Below are positions 25,537 through 33,832 of a stretch of DNA of 64,000 nucleotides, piece by piece. Within the stretch, counting starts at the first letter, position 1. Every line of letters begins with the position of its first letter. The position numbers and the translations under genes are program-made. The notes below the pieces were generated by a model. The model saw only the letters and a program-made list of their open reading frames with translations, did not search any database and was not told the DNA's origin. The DNA comes from Phycisphaerales bacterium (GTDB lineage: Bacteria; Planctomycetota; Phycisphaerae; Phycisphaerales; SM1A02): NCBI GenBank assembly GCA_022447205.1, contig JAKVBQ010000015.1:1-64000 (forward strand). The letters are read 5' to 3'.

Positions 25537-27497
25537 TGCTTGCCGCCTGCCTTGCCTCCTGAACGACCGCTTCCGCCGTTCTTCCCCCCGGATGCACCCT
25601 TGCCGCCCGCGCCCTTGCCGGAGCCCTTGCCGCCGTCACCCTTGCCCTTCGCGTCCTCTGGCGCCTTGGGCTCGATCGCTCCGGGTCGGCGTGGCAGGGA
25701 TTCAGCGCAGGCGAGACCCTGCAGGAGGGAATCGAGCTGCATGTCGACCTGGTCGTCGAGCACTTCGAACCGATCGACGCCGGGCTCCCGCCACCCGGCG
25801 AGGCCGAGTGAGTCGCCCGCTTCATCGGTGATGTCCCGGATCTTCTCCCGAGCGATCCTCGGTTCGACGTCCATCCTGTCCAGGATGGCCTGCATCCTGA
25901 TCGGTTCGAGCTGCTCGGAGACAGCCGATTCGTATTCGATCAGGACATCTCGGGCATCCTCGTCGAGGTCGGCACATGCCAGAGCGGATGCCAGGGCGCG
26001 TTCGCTCCACCGGGTTCTCATCTGAGGCGCGAATCCCTGCTCTCGGGTGGTGGCGACGAATCGGCGAGCCACCTCCTGGTCCGAACCGGCAAGCACGGTC
26101 TCGAGTTCCGACTGGGCTGCGAGGAGTCGATCACGAATCGCGATGGCGGCATTGAGTTCACTCGTCGCGCGTTGTGCATGATTCCTCGCCATTCGTTCCG
26201 CGCCCGGTTCGCCGCTGCGTTCGTAGGCGACGAAGAGTTCCAGCCCGGAACGTTCCCGGTCGATGCGTGCATTCGTCCACTGATCCACGAGCTGCAGGAC
26301 CTCGCCCGTCGCTTCTTCCAGGGTCTCCCTGGTGCCGTCGTCCATCGGTCGGTCCTCGAGCGACAGTTCAAGGGCGCCCTCGAGATCGATCCTGGAGCCG
26401 CCCAGCTTCGAGTCGAGCCGACCCTGTTCGAGGATGAACTGGTCGAAGATCGCCTCGAGCGCCTCCTTCTGACGGTCGTCGAGGACCAGTCGAATGCTCT
26501 CGATCAGTTCGGCCCGCATCCTGGGGCGTTCCGCCTGGAGGTTTGCAGCGAGCCTGAGGACGTCCGGCCCCTCTGGTGCCGATTCGATCGTCCGATCCAG
26601 CGAGGCATGTCGTTGTTCGATCGCCTGCTGGACGTTGGGGAGCGTCTCCGCGAAACGGTCGATCGCGGCGATCATGCCTGCCTGCTTCTCTCCGTCACCG
26701 ATGCGTTCGGCGACCCGGCTGCGAGCCCGGTCCCAGTCGATCGAGCCTGCAAGGTCGTTGAACATCGTTCGTGCCCTGTCGACTTCGCGGATTCTCCACT
26801 GTCGTCCTGCTCGGCCTCTCGATTCTCGAATGGCGGAGCGAAGCTCCTCGGTTCGCTGTTCGTAGGTGTTGACGTAGTCGTCCAGGAGCAGCTCGATGAT
26901 CGACCGCGTCGCCTCGTCGAGTCGGAGTTCACGACCGAAGTACTGCAGGTCACGCCTGAGGAATTCCGGTCGGGTGAGCACCCTGACGTCGCCGCCGTCG
27001 GGTATGCGCAGGTGGATCGACGCCATGCGTCCGTTCCGGGCGGCGTTCTCGAGCCGGTCGCTCCAGTCGTTCTCCTTCCCGTCCTCGGTTTCCTGGCCCT
27101 TCCCGCTTTCGTCCATGACGGTCATCCACGTCGACAAGGCGTCCTCCCTGGATATCGAACCGTTCATGACCGCGTCCTTGAGCTCGCCTCCGAACGCATC
27201 CAGCTCCTCCTGCTGCTGGTTGGCCTCATAGTCCTCGAGGTAGATCGCCATGCCCTCGTCGCTCTTGTCGGGGAAGAGTGCATCGGCAGCGGCCCCGTAG
27301 ATCTCCCTGAAGTTGATGTCGGGATCCTCCAGGGTCCAGCCGACTGCCTTGAGTCCGGATCCGAAGTCCTCGAGCATCTGTTCCTCGGCGGTCGACTCCC
27401 TCTCGTCATCCTGCTCCTGGGCCAGGCTGATCATCGACGTGATCCCAAGGATCCCGAGGGCGAGGAGGGAGAAGAGAGAACTGGATCGGATTGCCAT
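25533..27497 (-). CDS. secreted helical/coiled-coil protein of unknown function (paralogue A)
   Basis: A 654-residue paralogue of the next gene, first of the operon. The start at 27497 has an AGGAG ribosome site 9 bases upstream and opens a signal peptide (MAIRSSSLFSLLALGILGITSMISLAQ); a further 14 codons upstream are open but spoil the signal. After an acidic stretch (EQDDEREST) come long amphipathic helices, including LEDYEANQQQEEL, RPEFLRRDLQYFGREL, FILEQGRLDSKLGGSRI and GFAPQMRTRWSER. Its distinguishing end is a 40-residue low-complexity tail of Lys, Gly and Ser (KGKGDGGKGSGKGAGGKG and similar), strongly basic, which could contact anionic polysaccharide or the cell surface. No catalytic motif seen. 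Confidence 0.75.
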   Translation of the reverse strand: MAIRSSSLFSLLALGILGITSMISLAQEQDDERESTAEEQMLEDFGSGLKAVGWTLEDPDINFREIYGAAADALFPDKSDEGMAIYLEDYEANQQQEELDAFGGELKDAVMNGSISREDALSTWMTVMDESGKGQETEDGKENDWSDRLENAARNGRMASIHLRIPDGGDVRVLTRPEFLRRDLQYFGRELRLDEATRSIIELLLDDYVNTYEQRTEELRSAIRESRGRAGRQWRIREVDRARTMFNDLAGSIDWDRARSRVAERIGDGEKQAGMIAAIDRFAETLPNVQQAIEQRHASLDRTIESAPEGPDVLRLAANLQAERPRMRAELIESIRLVLDDRQKEALEAIFDQFILEQGRLDSKLGGSRIDLEGALELSLEDRPMDDGTRETLEEATGEVLQLVDQWTNARIDRERSGLELFVAYERSGEPGAERMARNHAQRATSELNAAIAIRDRLLAAQSELETVLAGSDQEVARRFVATTREQGFAPQMRTRWSERALASALACADLDEDARDVLIEYESAVSEQLEPIRMQAILDRMDVEPRIAREKIRDITDEAGDSLGLAGWREPGVDRFEVLDDQVDMQLDSLLQGLACAESLPRRPGAIEPKAPEDAKGKGDGGKGSGKGAGGKGASGGKNGGSGRSGGKAGGKQ

Positions 27498-27647
27498 GGC
27501 CTGTGCTCCTTGAGTGTGGGCGCCGGTGGTTCGACTCATGATAGATGTGAATACGATCGCCCCGCAATCCTTCTCTCGGACGGATCTGCGCGGCCCCGCC
27601 TGGAGGGCATTTCAATCCTCCCCAGCCTGTCACGAATCGTCGATTGT

Positions 27648-27653
27648 TACAAT
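27648..27653 (+). promoter_or_regulatory. -10-like hexamer TACAAT, 9 nt before start at 27663
   Basis: A five-of-six match to the sigma-70 -10 box in the 165-bp divergent gap between the coiled-coil operon and the ATP-grasp gene. No matching -35 was found. Confidence 0.4.
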
Positions 27654-27662
27654 CACCGCCAC

Positions 27663-28706
27663 ATGACCAGGAACTCCGACTCCTTGCGCATATGTCTCCT
27701 GACCACCCAGGATCTCGATGCCGATCCGTTCCCCGAGGACGACTGGCCGTGCGATCCACGCCCCTTCATGCCGGAGGCGGACTGGCACGTGGCGGTTCTC
27801 GAAGGCAAGGTGGCCTCGGTTGCCCGGGTCGAGGAGCTGATCGCCTCGAAGCGTTTCGATCTCTTCTTCAACCTGTGTGATGGGGCGGCCGACCAGGACA
27901 TTCCCGGGATCGAGGTCATCCAGGCCATGGAGCGTCACGGCGTTCCCTTCGCGGGCGCGAGTTCCGAGTGCTACGAGCCGACCCGGGTCGAGATGAAGGA
28001 GGCGTGTCATGCGCTCGGCATCGCGACCCCTGACTACGTCGTCGCGAGCACACCGGAGGATGTCGAGCGAGCTGCTGAGACCCTCCGATTCCCGTTGTTC
28101 GTGAAGCACTACAGCAGCTATGCCAGCGTCGATCTCAGTCGGCGATCCCGGGTGCGCACGCCGGAAGGCCTCCGCATCCAGGCACGCAAGATCATGTCGC
28201 GTCATGGTGCCGCCCTGATCGAGGAGTACATCGAAGGGACGGAGTGCACGGTGCTGGTCGCGGAGAACCCCGATGATCCGGAAAACCCCATCTCCTACAC
28301 CCCGGCGCAGTATCGATTCCCGGAAGGGGAGCACTTCAAGCACTCCGATCTGAAATGGGTCGACTACGAGGGGCTCTCCTCCTTCCCGGTCGAGGACCCG
28401 GTCCTCGCGGCCAGGCTTCGTGATGAATGCGCCCGTTTCTTCGTCAAGCTGAAGGCGGCGAGTTTCGGGCGCTGTGACCTCCGCGTCGACAAGACCGGGA
28501 CGCCGTACATGCTCGAGATCAATGCGAACTGCGGGATCTACTATCCGCCCGCCGACTACGGCAGTGCGGACATCGTGCTCTCCCTCGATCCCGCCGGGCA
28601 CGAGGGGTTCACCCGGCAGCTGGTGGCAGCGGCGTTCGCCCGGCATGAGCGTCTTGCGACTGCGCCTGGCGCCCCTGAATCCGAAGGTTCAAACGAGTCA
28701 AGATGA
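27663..28706 (+). CDS. D-Ala-D-Ala-ligase-like ATP-grasp enzyme
   Basis: A 347-residue ATP-grasp ligase. It has the preATP-grasp N-domain (RFDLFFNLCDGAADQDIPGIEV), a central ATP-binding region (FPLFVKHYSSYASVDLS, LIEEYIEGTECTVLV) and the metal-binding C-terminal signature FGRCDLRVDKTG followed by LEINANCG, where Asp, Glu and Asn bind Mg2+. The F-N-L-C-E/D-G and H-G-V-P-F-x-G-x-x-S order is that of D-alanine-D-alanine ligases, but the ligase-specific omega loop residues could not be confirmed, so the dipeptide formed is unknown. Divergent from the coiled-coil operon and convergent with the LpoB gene. Confidence 0.8.
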   Translation: MTRNSDSLRICLLTTQDLDADPFPEDDWPCDPRPFMPEADWHVAVLEGKVASVARVEELIASKRFDLFFNLCDGAADQDIPGIEVIQAMERHGVPFAGASSECYEPTRVEMKEACHALGIATPDYVVASTPEDVERAAETLRFPLFVKHYSSYASVDLSRRSRVRTPEGLRIQARKIMSRHGAALIEEYIEGTECTVLVAENPDDPENPISYTPAQYRFPEGEHFKHSDLKWVDYEGLSSFPVEDPVLAARLRDECARFFVKLKAASFGRCDLRVDKTGTPYMLEINANCGIYYPPADYGSADIVLSLDPAGHEGFTRQLVAAAFARHERLATAPGAPESEGSNESR

Positions 28707-28707
28707 A

Positions 28708-28739
28708 GACAACGGCGACGGGGGTCCGTCGCCGTTGTC
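28708..28739. terminator. bidirectional terminator hairpin
   Basis: A perfect 14-bp stem (GACAACGGCGACGG and its complement) with a 4-base loop begins 2 bases after the ATP-grasp stop and lies between convergent genes. There is no T-run on either side. Confidence 0.75.
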
Positions 28740-28791
28740 GCTTCGTCCAGTGATCAGCACCCCAGTGGGGTGACGTCGGTTCGGCATCTGT

Positions 28792-29376
28792 TCAGAAGCC
28801 GACTCCGGGCTTCGTGCCCTGCTTGGTCATGTCCGCGACCTCGGTCCAGACTTCCCGGCCGGTACGCATGTTGGTGAGGGTGAGCCGGAAGCTGTAGGTG
28901 GTCTGCTTCATTCTGCCCGCACTGGCACGGAGCTGGGTGATCTTCCCGGTCAGGGCGAAGTCGGGATCGAACGCCTCGGCGGTCGTGCCTTCACGGAAGG
29001 CCTGGCTCCTGAGGGCTTCCTGCGCAGCCCTCGATTCCGGGTCGTTGCCGTACGAGGTCTCGACCGTGGCCTGTCCCGAGTTGACGAGTTGTGCCCGCAT
29101 TCGCATCAGGAGTTCATCGATGTCGAATCGGGTGCTGGTCGCGTTGGTCACATTGTCGACCACCACGCGTGCGGGCTGATTCTTCGCCTGCTTGAGGACG
29201 CCGTTTGAGATCAGGGAGTCGAGCAGGTCACTGCTTGCATTCAGGATGTCCTGTATGTTGACCTGGTCGACGTTGACGACTGACTGTGTTCCACCGGTCT
29301 CGATGTAGGTGGCCTTCTGGCCGCAGCCTGCGCCAACCAGGGTCAGTATGCCGATCATGAAGAATTTCTTGGTCAT
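28792..29376 (-). CDS. LpoB-family outer-membrane lipoprotein
   Basis: A 194-residue lipoprotein; MTKKFFMIGILTLVGAGC carries the lipobox with Cys18. It follows the LpoB pattern: VDQVNIQDILNASSDLLDSL, RVVVDNVTNATSTRFDID, an acidic/Gln middle and a terminal YSFRLTLTNMRTGREVW strand. In gammaproteobacteria LpoB activates the peptidoglycan synthase PBP1b from the outer membrane, and its fold is related to CsgG. Whether that partner exists here is unknown. An AAGGAG ribosome site is clear. Last gene of a four-gene envelope operon. Confidence 0.85.
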   Translation of the reverse strand: MTKKFFMIGILTLVGAGCGQKATYIETGGTQSVVNVDQVNIQDILNASSDLLDSLISNGVLKQAKNQPARVVVDNVTNATSTRFDIDELLMRMRAQLVNSGQATVETSYGNDPESRAAQEALRSQAFREGTTAEAFDPDFALTGKITQLRASAGRMKQTTYSFRLTLTNMRTGREVWTEVADMTKQGTKPGVGF

Positions 29377-29411
29377 CCGGGGTATCTCCTTGGGTGACGA
29401 TGGTTGGGTGT

Positions 29412-29825
29412 TCAGTTCGATCGACGGACCTGGATGGTGAAGTCCGTCGCGGAGTCATTGGGTGCGACCGAGCTCAGGGTGGTCGAGCCGCCGGACGCCA
29501 CGGAAGCCGACTTCCATGTCGAGGCCTGGGTCGGGATCACGTTGCCTCGTTCATCGAGCCACGTGAACTTGTACGCGAAACCTCGATAGCGGAAGTCATC
29601 GTTCGCGACGTCGACTTGTGCCTGCAGAGGTCCACCCTTCGAGGGAAAGACCCTGACGTCCGTGCACTTGATGAAGAAGCTCGACAGAAGATCGTTGATC
29701 TGTTCGCGGAGCGGTTGCACCGAGTCATCGGGTGCCGTGGTCCGCGTGCTCACGGTGTTCACCGATCCGCATGAAGCCATGATGAGGGCGGTCAGGCCCA
29801 GTCCGTACAAGACGCATCGTTTCAT
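29412..29825 (-). CDS. YcfL-family (DUF1425) lipoprotein
   Basis: A 137-residue lipoprotein with signal MKRCVLYGLGLTALIMASC (Cys19). The body has the YcfL pattern: an early L-x-x-(Q/E)-V-D-V-(A/x)-N segment, RGFAYKFTWLDERGN in the middle and a TLSSVAPN-SATDFTIQVR end. YcfL proteins are usually encoded next to LpoB, as here. An AAAGGGG ribosome site is present and the start overlaps the upstream stop (ATGA). Likely periplasmic face of the outer membrane; exact function unknown. Confidence 0.8.
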   Translation of the reverse strand: MKRCVLYGLGLTALIMASCGSVNTVSTRTTAPDDSVQPLREQINDLLSSFFIKCTDVRVFPSKGGPLQAQVDVANDDFRYRGFAYKFTWLDERGNVIPTQASTWKSASVASGGSTTLSSVAPNDSATDFTIQVRRSN

Positions 29826-31282
29826 TGAGTCACCCCTTTCGGGTCGTCTGGAACTGCATTATTCGGGGTCTTCCGCCCAGGGTTCCTGCCGCTGAGCTGG
29901 ATCGAGTCGATTGCCGCACGTGGCGCTGCAGTCGAGGGTAGCGTGACCACCACCAGGTTGCATTCGCCAGGTATGACACTCGTAGTGCCGAGTGAACGTC
30001 CGGATGCGGTCGAGAGCGTGAGCTTGCCCGAATCGGGTGTGAGTGTCCGCGCGACGAGAATCTGCTTCGGAAGTGTGCGCCAGCTGCGCAGATCCGCGGA
30101 AGTCGTCGCGGCCTGATAGAGAATCCCCGCAAGCTGTGCGTACTCGCCGGCGGATTCCCTGGCTGCCCAGGTCGCTGCCGCCTTGGTCGCCGAACTGGTG
30201 ATCTCCTGAAGGATGATCGTGGGCAGCCGGACGGAGAATTCACTCCCGACAACATCATCCATGTCGACGAGGAGGCTCCCTCTTGCGTTTGCATCCTGCC
30301 CGGCTGCGACATCGAGCGTGTCTGCGGGGTTCGGGGTGGTTTCAAGGCGGGGGAATGCCGCCGATACGTAGTTGACATTGCCCACAGGAATCGGGATATC
30401 CAGCCGGAACTCCTCGAAATGCGCCACTTCGCCAGTCATGAAGTAGACCCATGTCGTTGGTGGTTGTGCCTGGGTCCGGTTCTGGAGCACGGCAAGATCT
30501 GCGGCAAGTGCGGGGAGGCAGGCCGGGTTCATCTCCGCGGCCTGGCGCAATTCGAATTCGGCATTGCTCCGGTCGCCCGGGCCCGAGCCACATGCCATCA
30601 GGTAGATGCCACGCAGATGTGATGCGAACGGATTGCCATAGTCGCCATAGCCTGAGAGGTCCTCGAGATTCGCGTAGAAGGAACGCATGTACTCGGGGAC
30701 TCCGTCCGGCAGGTCTTCGTCGAGATCCTTCTTTCTCGCCTGACTCCGGATCTTCTTCTGGGCAGCCTCGATCTGGCTTGCGTACCGGTCGCTTGCATCC
30801 TCCTGCCAGTCGGCGGCCCTGTTCAACTCGATCCTGGCCAGGTCCAGGTCCCCGAGTGCCAGGAAGTTGATGGCATTCAGACTGGTGCTCATGATCCGTT
30901 CGCCGGGGGTGGCCTTGTAGGTCGACATGGCCTGGTTGACCGCAGTGGTCACGATCCCCTCGGTGATGCTGTCTTCCGCCTTGTTGCTGAGGTACGGACG
31001 GGTGTCCTCATAGACGGCGTCGTAGTAGGTGCTGCTGGCCTCGTGCTTTCCGGCGACCTGGGCGGTCCGGGCTGCCTCGAGGTTGTAGATCACACGTTCG
31101 GTTTCGTCATTCTGGTTGCGTTCCGCACCCTGTGCACTGAGTGATGCCGCGAGCGGGTAATCCCCTGAGGTGTACGCCGCGACCACGGAAGTGGTGTGCG
31201 ATCGGTAGGCGGATTGACAGCCGGTGCCTGCAGCGAGCAGGAGGGTGAGCATGCTGTAGGCGTGCTGTCTTGGTCCCGGCAT
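29822..31282 (-). CDS. COG3014-type lipoprotein with TPR-like helices
   Basis: A 486-residue lipoprotein with signal MPGPRQHAYSMLTLLLAAGTGC (Cys22). The N-terminal half has TPR-like alpha-helical pairs (YTSGDYPLAASLSAQG, YNLEAARTAQVAGKHEASS, SLNAINFLALGDLDLARIELNRA). This is the hallmark of the COG3014 proteins that are encoded with LpoB and YcfL in marine gammaproteobacteria. The C-terminal half has a beta-rich region ending LIVVTLPST-like. The function is unproven; it may scaffold the LpoB-like lipoproteins. It overlaps the YcfL gene by 4 bases and follows the CsgG-like gene after a 58-base gap holding a hairpin. Confidence 0.75.
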   Translation of the reverse strand: MPGPRQHAYSMLTLLLAAGTGCQSAYRSHTTSVVAAYTSGDYPLAASLSAQGAERNQNDETERVIYNLEAARTAQVAGKHEASSTYYDAVYEDTRPYLSNKAEDSITEGIVTTAVNQAMSTYKATPGERIMSTSLNAINFLALGDLDLARIELNRAADWQEDASDRYASQIEAAQKKIRSQARKKDLDEDLPDGVPEYMRSFYANLEDLSGYGDYGNPFASHLRGIYLMACGSGPGDRSNAEFELRQAAEMNPACLPALAADLAVLQNRTQAQPPTTWVYFMTGEVAHFEEFRLDIPIPVGNVNYVSAAFPRLETTPNPADTLDVAAGQDANARGSLLVDMDDVVGSEFSVRLPTIILQEITSSATKAAATWAARESAGEYAQLAGILYQAATTSADLRSWRTLPKQILVARTLTPDSGKLTLSTASGRSLGTTSVIPGECNLVVVTLPSTAAPRAAIDSIQLSGRNPGRKTPNNAVPDDPKGVTQ

Positions 31283-31303
31283 GTCTTGAGTCCATACAGG
31301 AGA

Positions 31304-31327
31304 CCACCCGACCTGAAGGCCGGGTGG
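31304..31327 (-). terminator. inter-cistronic hairpin (attenuator or terminator)
   Basis: CCACCCG and CGGGTGG separated by 10 bases, between the stop of the CsgG-like gene (31341) and the start of the COG3014 gene (31282). It may reduce read-through, so the downstream three lipoproteins could be expressed at a different level, or it could protect the upstream message. Confidence 0.4.
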
Positions 31328-31340
31328 ATCTGGGCAGTCG

Positions 31341-33476
31341 TCAGTTGTTGTCGATCAGCTGGTTCCAGAACGTTGGAGTATTGATGTTGAGTGTTCTCAG
31401 CTGTGAAGTGTCGATCGTCATTCGACTGTTCCTGAGGAACTCAGCGAGCGCTTTCGCCTTCTCGAGTTCGGCTTCGCGAAGGACGGCTCCGTCCTTCAGT
31501 GACTCGAAGAAGCGCGTCTGTTCCATCCAGCGGGCACGACCTTCCACGGAGAGTGCCATTGGAATCGGAATCGGGTCCATGTTGGGGCGGGCGTTGACGA
31601 AGTACTCCATCGGTTCGAGCATCGGTCGTTCGATCGTCACTCGGTGGGCACCCCGTGTCATCATGATCGGTCCGGGCGCGCTTCCTGCGAGGACGCCGTC
31701 GACCTTGACCGTACAGGTCAGTGGCTGGAGCTGGTATCGGTTCGCGCCGATCACGTAGTCGCCGTTCTCCTGCTTCGTGATCTCAGGGACACTGAGATCG
31801 GCAAGTGCGATGTTGAACCTGACCTCGACCATGTCGTCGGACACGGAGGGCCGTCGTGTACCGGGAGCTGCCATTGCCATCCGGACCTGTTGGCCGATCT
31901 GGTTGGCGTCATCTCGGAGCAGGGTGTCCACGTTGAAGGTCCTGGTCTGGTTTTCGGTGTTGCGGATGCCATCTCGTGCCTGCGCGATACCGGATGCGAT
32001 GCTGCCTCCGGTCCCTCCGTCGAGCACGTTCCAGGTGACGTCAAGGGTGTAGAAGATGTTGTCGTAGTTGCCGCGCTGGGGATCCCTGACTTCCCGACGG
32101 TCCTTGACCAGGGAGGTGATCGTCGCGACGACGAGTCCGTCCGCGCCGAGGAGTCTCGAGAGCCCGACGGCGGAGCTCTGGTCGGAAAGCACTCGTTCCG
32201 ACATGGTCTTCATCGGATCACCGGTGCCCTTGTTCGCGCCGGCCTTCGAGAAAGCACTGACCGCGTTGAGGACTTCCGCCCGGTTGATGACCTCGATCTG
32301 GCGATTCGTCAGCCAGGACGTGATGTAGGCTTCCAGAACCGAGACCTTGGCATCAGGGACTTCAGGTGAGACATCACGAATGAAGAGTGCGAGTCTGATC
32401 GGCTCTTCATCACCTGATGCGGTGCTGGTGTCTGTTACGCGTTCAGGCGTTTCGCCAGTCGTTGCAGTGGTCTCAGGCGACGTGGCGCTTTCATTCGCAC
32501 GGGTGTTCCCTGCGGTGTTGGTGGCCGTTCCGCGGGCCTTGTCGTCCGGGTTCACGCCATCGGGCAGCCCGTTTGGACTGAGGCGCATGATGGCACCCTT
32601 CTCGATCCCGAAGTCCTGAATCGCCTGTGCCGTGGAGAACTTGGGAAGGACTGAAGTGACTTGCGCCCATCCGATGGGGATCTCTTCCGAACCAAGGGAC
32701 TCGCCGGTATCCGGATCGATCAATTCCTCGCCGGCAAAGAGGATCTGCCAGTACTGGCCGACCTCGACTCCGGTGCCCTCGCCTCGGTTGAAGGTGATGT
32801 TGCCGATGGTGTACGCAAGGACCTTCGCTGGAACCAGGACGTTCATGATCCGATTGGCGGACTGGGTTGCAAAGGACTTCGTGATCTTGCCGATCAGGGC
32901 GTTGGTGGGGCGACCCTGCTGTTCCACGCCGGGAAGGATCTCGTTGAGGGAGGAGTCCTCGATCGTGATCGTGGCGGCATTCAGGAGGACCCCGGTGGTC
33001 GTGTCGTAGATCTTGATCGTCGCCTGGAGCTGGATCGTCCTGCGTTCGGCAGGAGAACTGCCAAAGCCACCTTCAAGCACGGTCCGCTGTGCGATGTCCT
33101 GGTAGTTGTCCGCGGTGACCGTGGCGACATAGCGAGCGCCCGCCATGTTGAATGCCCGTGCGATCTGGGGATCTGCTGGGTTCACGTCTCCGGATTGACC
33201 GATCGCCTGTTCCTTGAGAATCGTCCGGTAGTCGGACCGAGCAACGATGTCGAAGCGGCGCGTCTGAGTGATCGCGGACATCAGCAGGCCGTCCGATCCC
33301 TGCAGGATCTGCTCGAGGACGTTGAGCTGCCCTTGTTCACGCGCCTGCCTTTTCACGGCATCGGTTGCGTTGATGTCCTGGATCGCGAGCCGTGGCTTTT
33401 CGACCTGGGCTGTCGCGGGCATGGTGATGAATGCAGCCAGGATCAGGGTGATCACGCGTGCGATGTTCGTCTTCAT
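31341..33476 (-). CDS. large exported CsgG-like protein with PEGA-type C-terminus
   Basis: A 711-residue exported protein; the start at 33476 opens signal MKTNIARVITLILAAFITMPATAQ. Residues about 25-215 match a CsgG-like domain (KPRLAIQDINATD, RFDIVARSDYRTILKEQ, AFNMAGARYVATVTADNY). Next is a FlgT-C-like beta barrel (about 225-300: GVEVGQYWQILF, DTGESLGSEEIPIGWAQV), then a Thr/Glu-rich linker, a second CsgG-like domain (about 375-570: VISVLEAYITSWL-type helix, RLLGADGLVVATITSLV) and a PEGA-like domain (VKVDGVLAGSAPGPIMMTRGAHRVTI). It lacks a lipobox, unlike true CsgG. It heads the operon with COG3014, YcfL and LpoB proteins, so it probably works in the same outer-envelope assembly. Domain limits are approximate. 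Confidence 0.8.
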   Translation of the reverse strand: MKTNIARVITLILAAFITMPATAQVEKPRLAIQDINATDAVKRQAREQGQLNVLEQILQGSDGLLMSAITQTRRFDIVARSDYRTILKEQAIGQSGDVNPADPQIARAFNMAGARYVATVTADNYQDIAQRTVLEGGFGSSPAERRTIQLQATIKIYDTTTGVLLNAATITIEDSSLNEILPGVEQQGRPTNALIGKITKSFATQSANRIMNVLVPAKVLAYTIGNITFNRGEGTGVEVGQYWQILFAGEELIDPDTGESLGSEEIPIGWAQVTSVLPKFSTAQAIQDFGIEKGAIMRLSPNGLPDGVNPDDKARGTATNTAGNTRANESATSPETTATTGETPERVTDTSTASGDEEPIRLALFIRDVSPEVPDAKVSVLEAYITSWLTNRQIEVINRAEVLNAVSAFSKAGANKGTGDPMKTMSERVLSDQSSAVGLSRLLGADGLVVATITSLVKDRREVRDPQRGNYDNIFYTLDVTWNVLDGGTGGSIASGIAQARDGIRNTENQTRTFNVDTLLRDDANQIGQQVRMAMAAPGTRRPSVSDDMVEVRFNIALADLSVPEITKQENGDYVIGANRYQLQPLTCTVKVDGVLAGSAPGPIMMTRGAHRVTIERPMLEPMEYFVNARPNMDPIPIPMALSVEGRARWMEQTRFFESLKDGAVLREAELEKAKALAEFLRNSRMTIDTSQLRTLNINTPTFWNQLIDNN

Positions 33477-33706
33477 CGTTGTCGCCACTCTTTCCGTAGT
33501 GTCAGAAACGTCCTTGACGGTGCGTTTCTCATGGATGTTCGTGTTCGGACCAGGGGCCGGAAGAACCTGATCGTCATTGGAGTAGGTTAGATCATGCAAG
33601 ATGGCTTGTCACCCTGATGAGCGTCGCTCGATTTCGTGCGTACCCGGCAATGGCGGCGGGTCACGCCAGGCATTACCGCCCCCACAACACTTCGGATGCA
33701 GGAACC

Positions 33707-33832
33707 ATGTCGATCTTGACAAGGGCATCCTGTCCGGCATGTGGCAGAAAGCAGGCTGACGTCCCCAAAGACCTGATTCTTTGTGGTCGATGCTTCGATT
33801 TCCTGCGGGGAAAACTACAATCGATCGCATGA
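33707..33832 (+). CDS. 41-residue zinc-ribbon microprotein
   Basis: A 41-residue open frame (MSILTRASCPACGRK to LCGRCFDFLRGK) with two CxxC knuckles separated by 17 residues, the spacing of a zinc ribbon. It has an AGGAA-type ribosome site just upstream, and its TGA overlaps the ATG of the dockerin-tailed esterase (ATGA), a coupling signature used throughout this window. Too short for an enzyme; it may bind a nucleic acid or protein, or simply serve coupled translation. The frame is convincing but the product could also be a short regulatory leader peptide. Confidence 0.5.
   Translation: MSILTRASCPACGRKQADVPKDLILCGRCFDFLRGKLQSIA
33816..33821 (+). promoter_or_regulatory. -10-like hexamer TACAAT, 7 nt before start at 33829
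   Basis: It lies inside the microprotein frame. If used, the esterase message would be leaderless and independent of the microprotein; if not, the ATGA overlap would couple the two. Confidence 0.35.

Noticed and set aside
26172-27660. Long plus-strand open frame running through the reverse complement of the coiled-coil gene and into the ATP-grasp gene
   Set aside because: Stop-free antisense frames are common in high-GC coding DNA; the translation has no family signature until the ATP-grasp start at 27663, and the opposite strand has a clear signal peptide and ribosome site.
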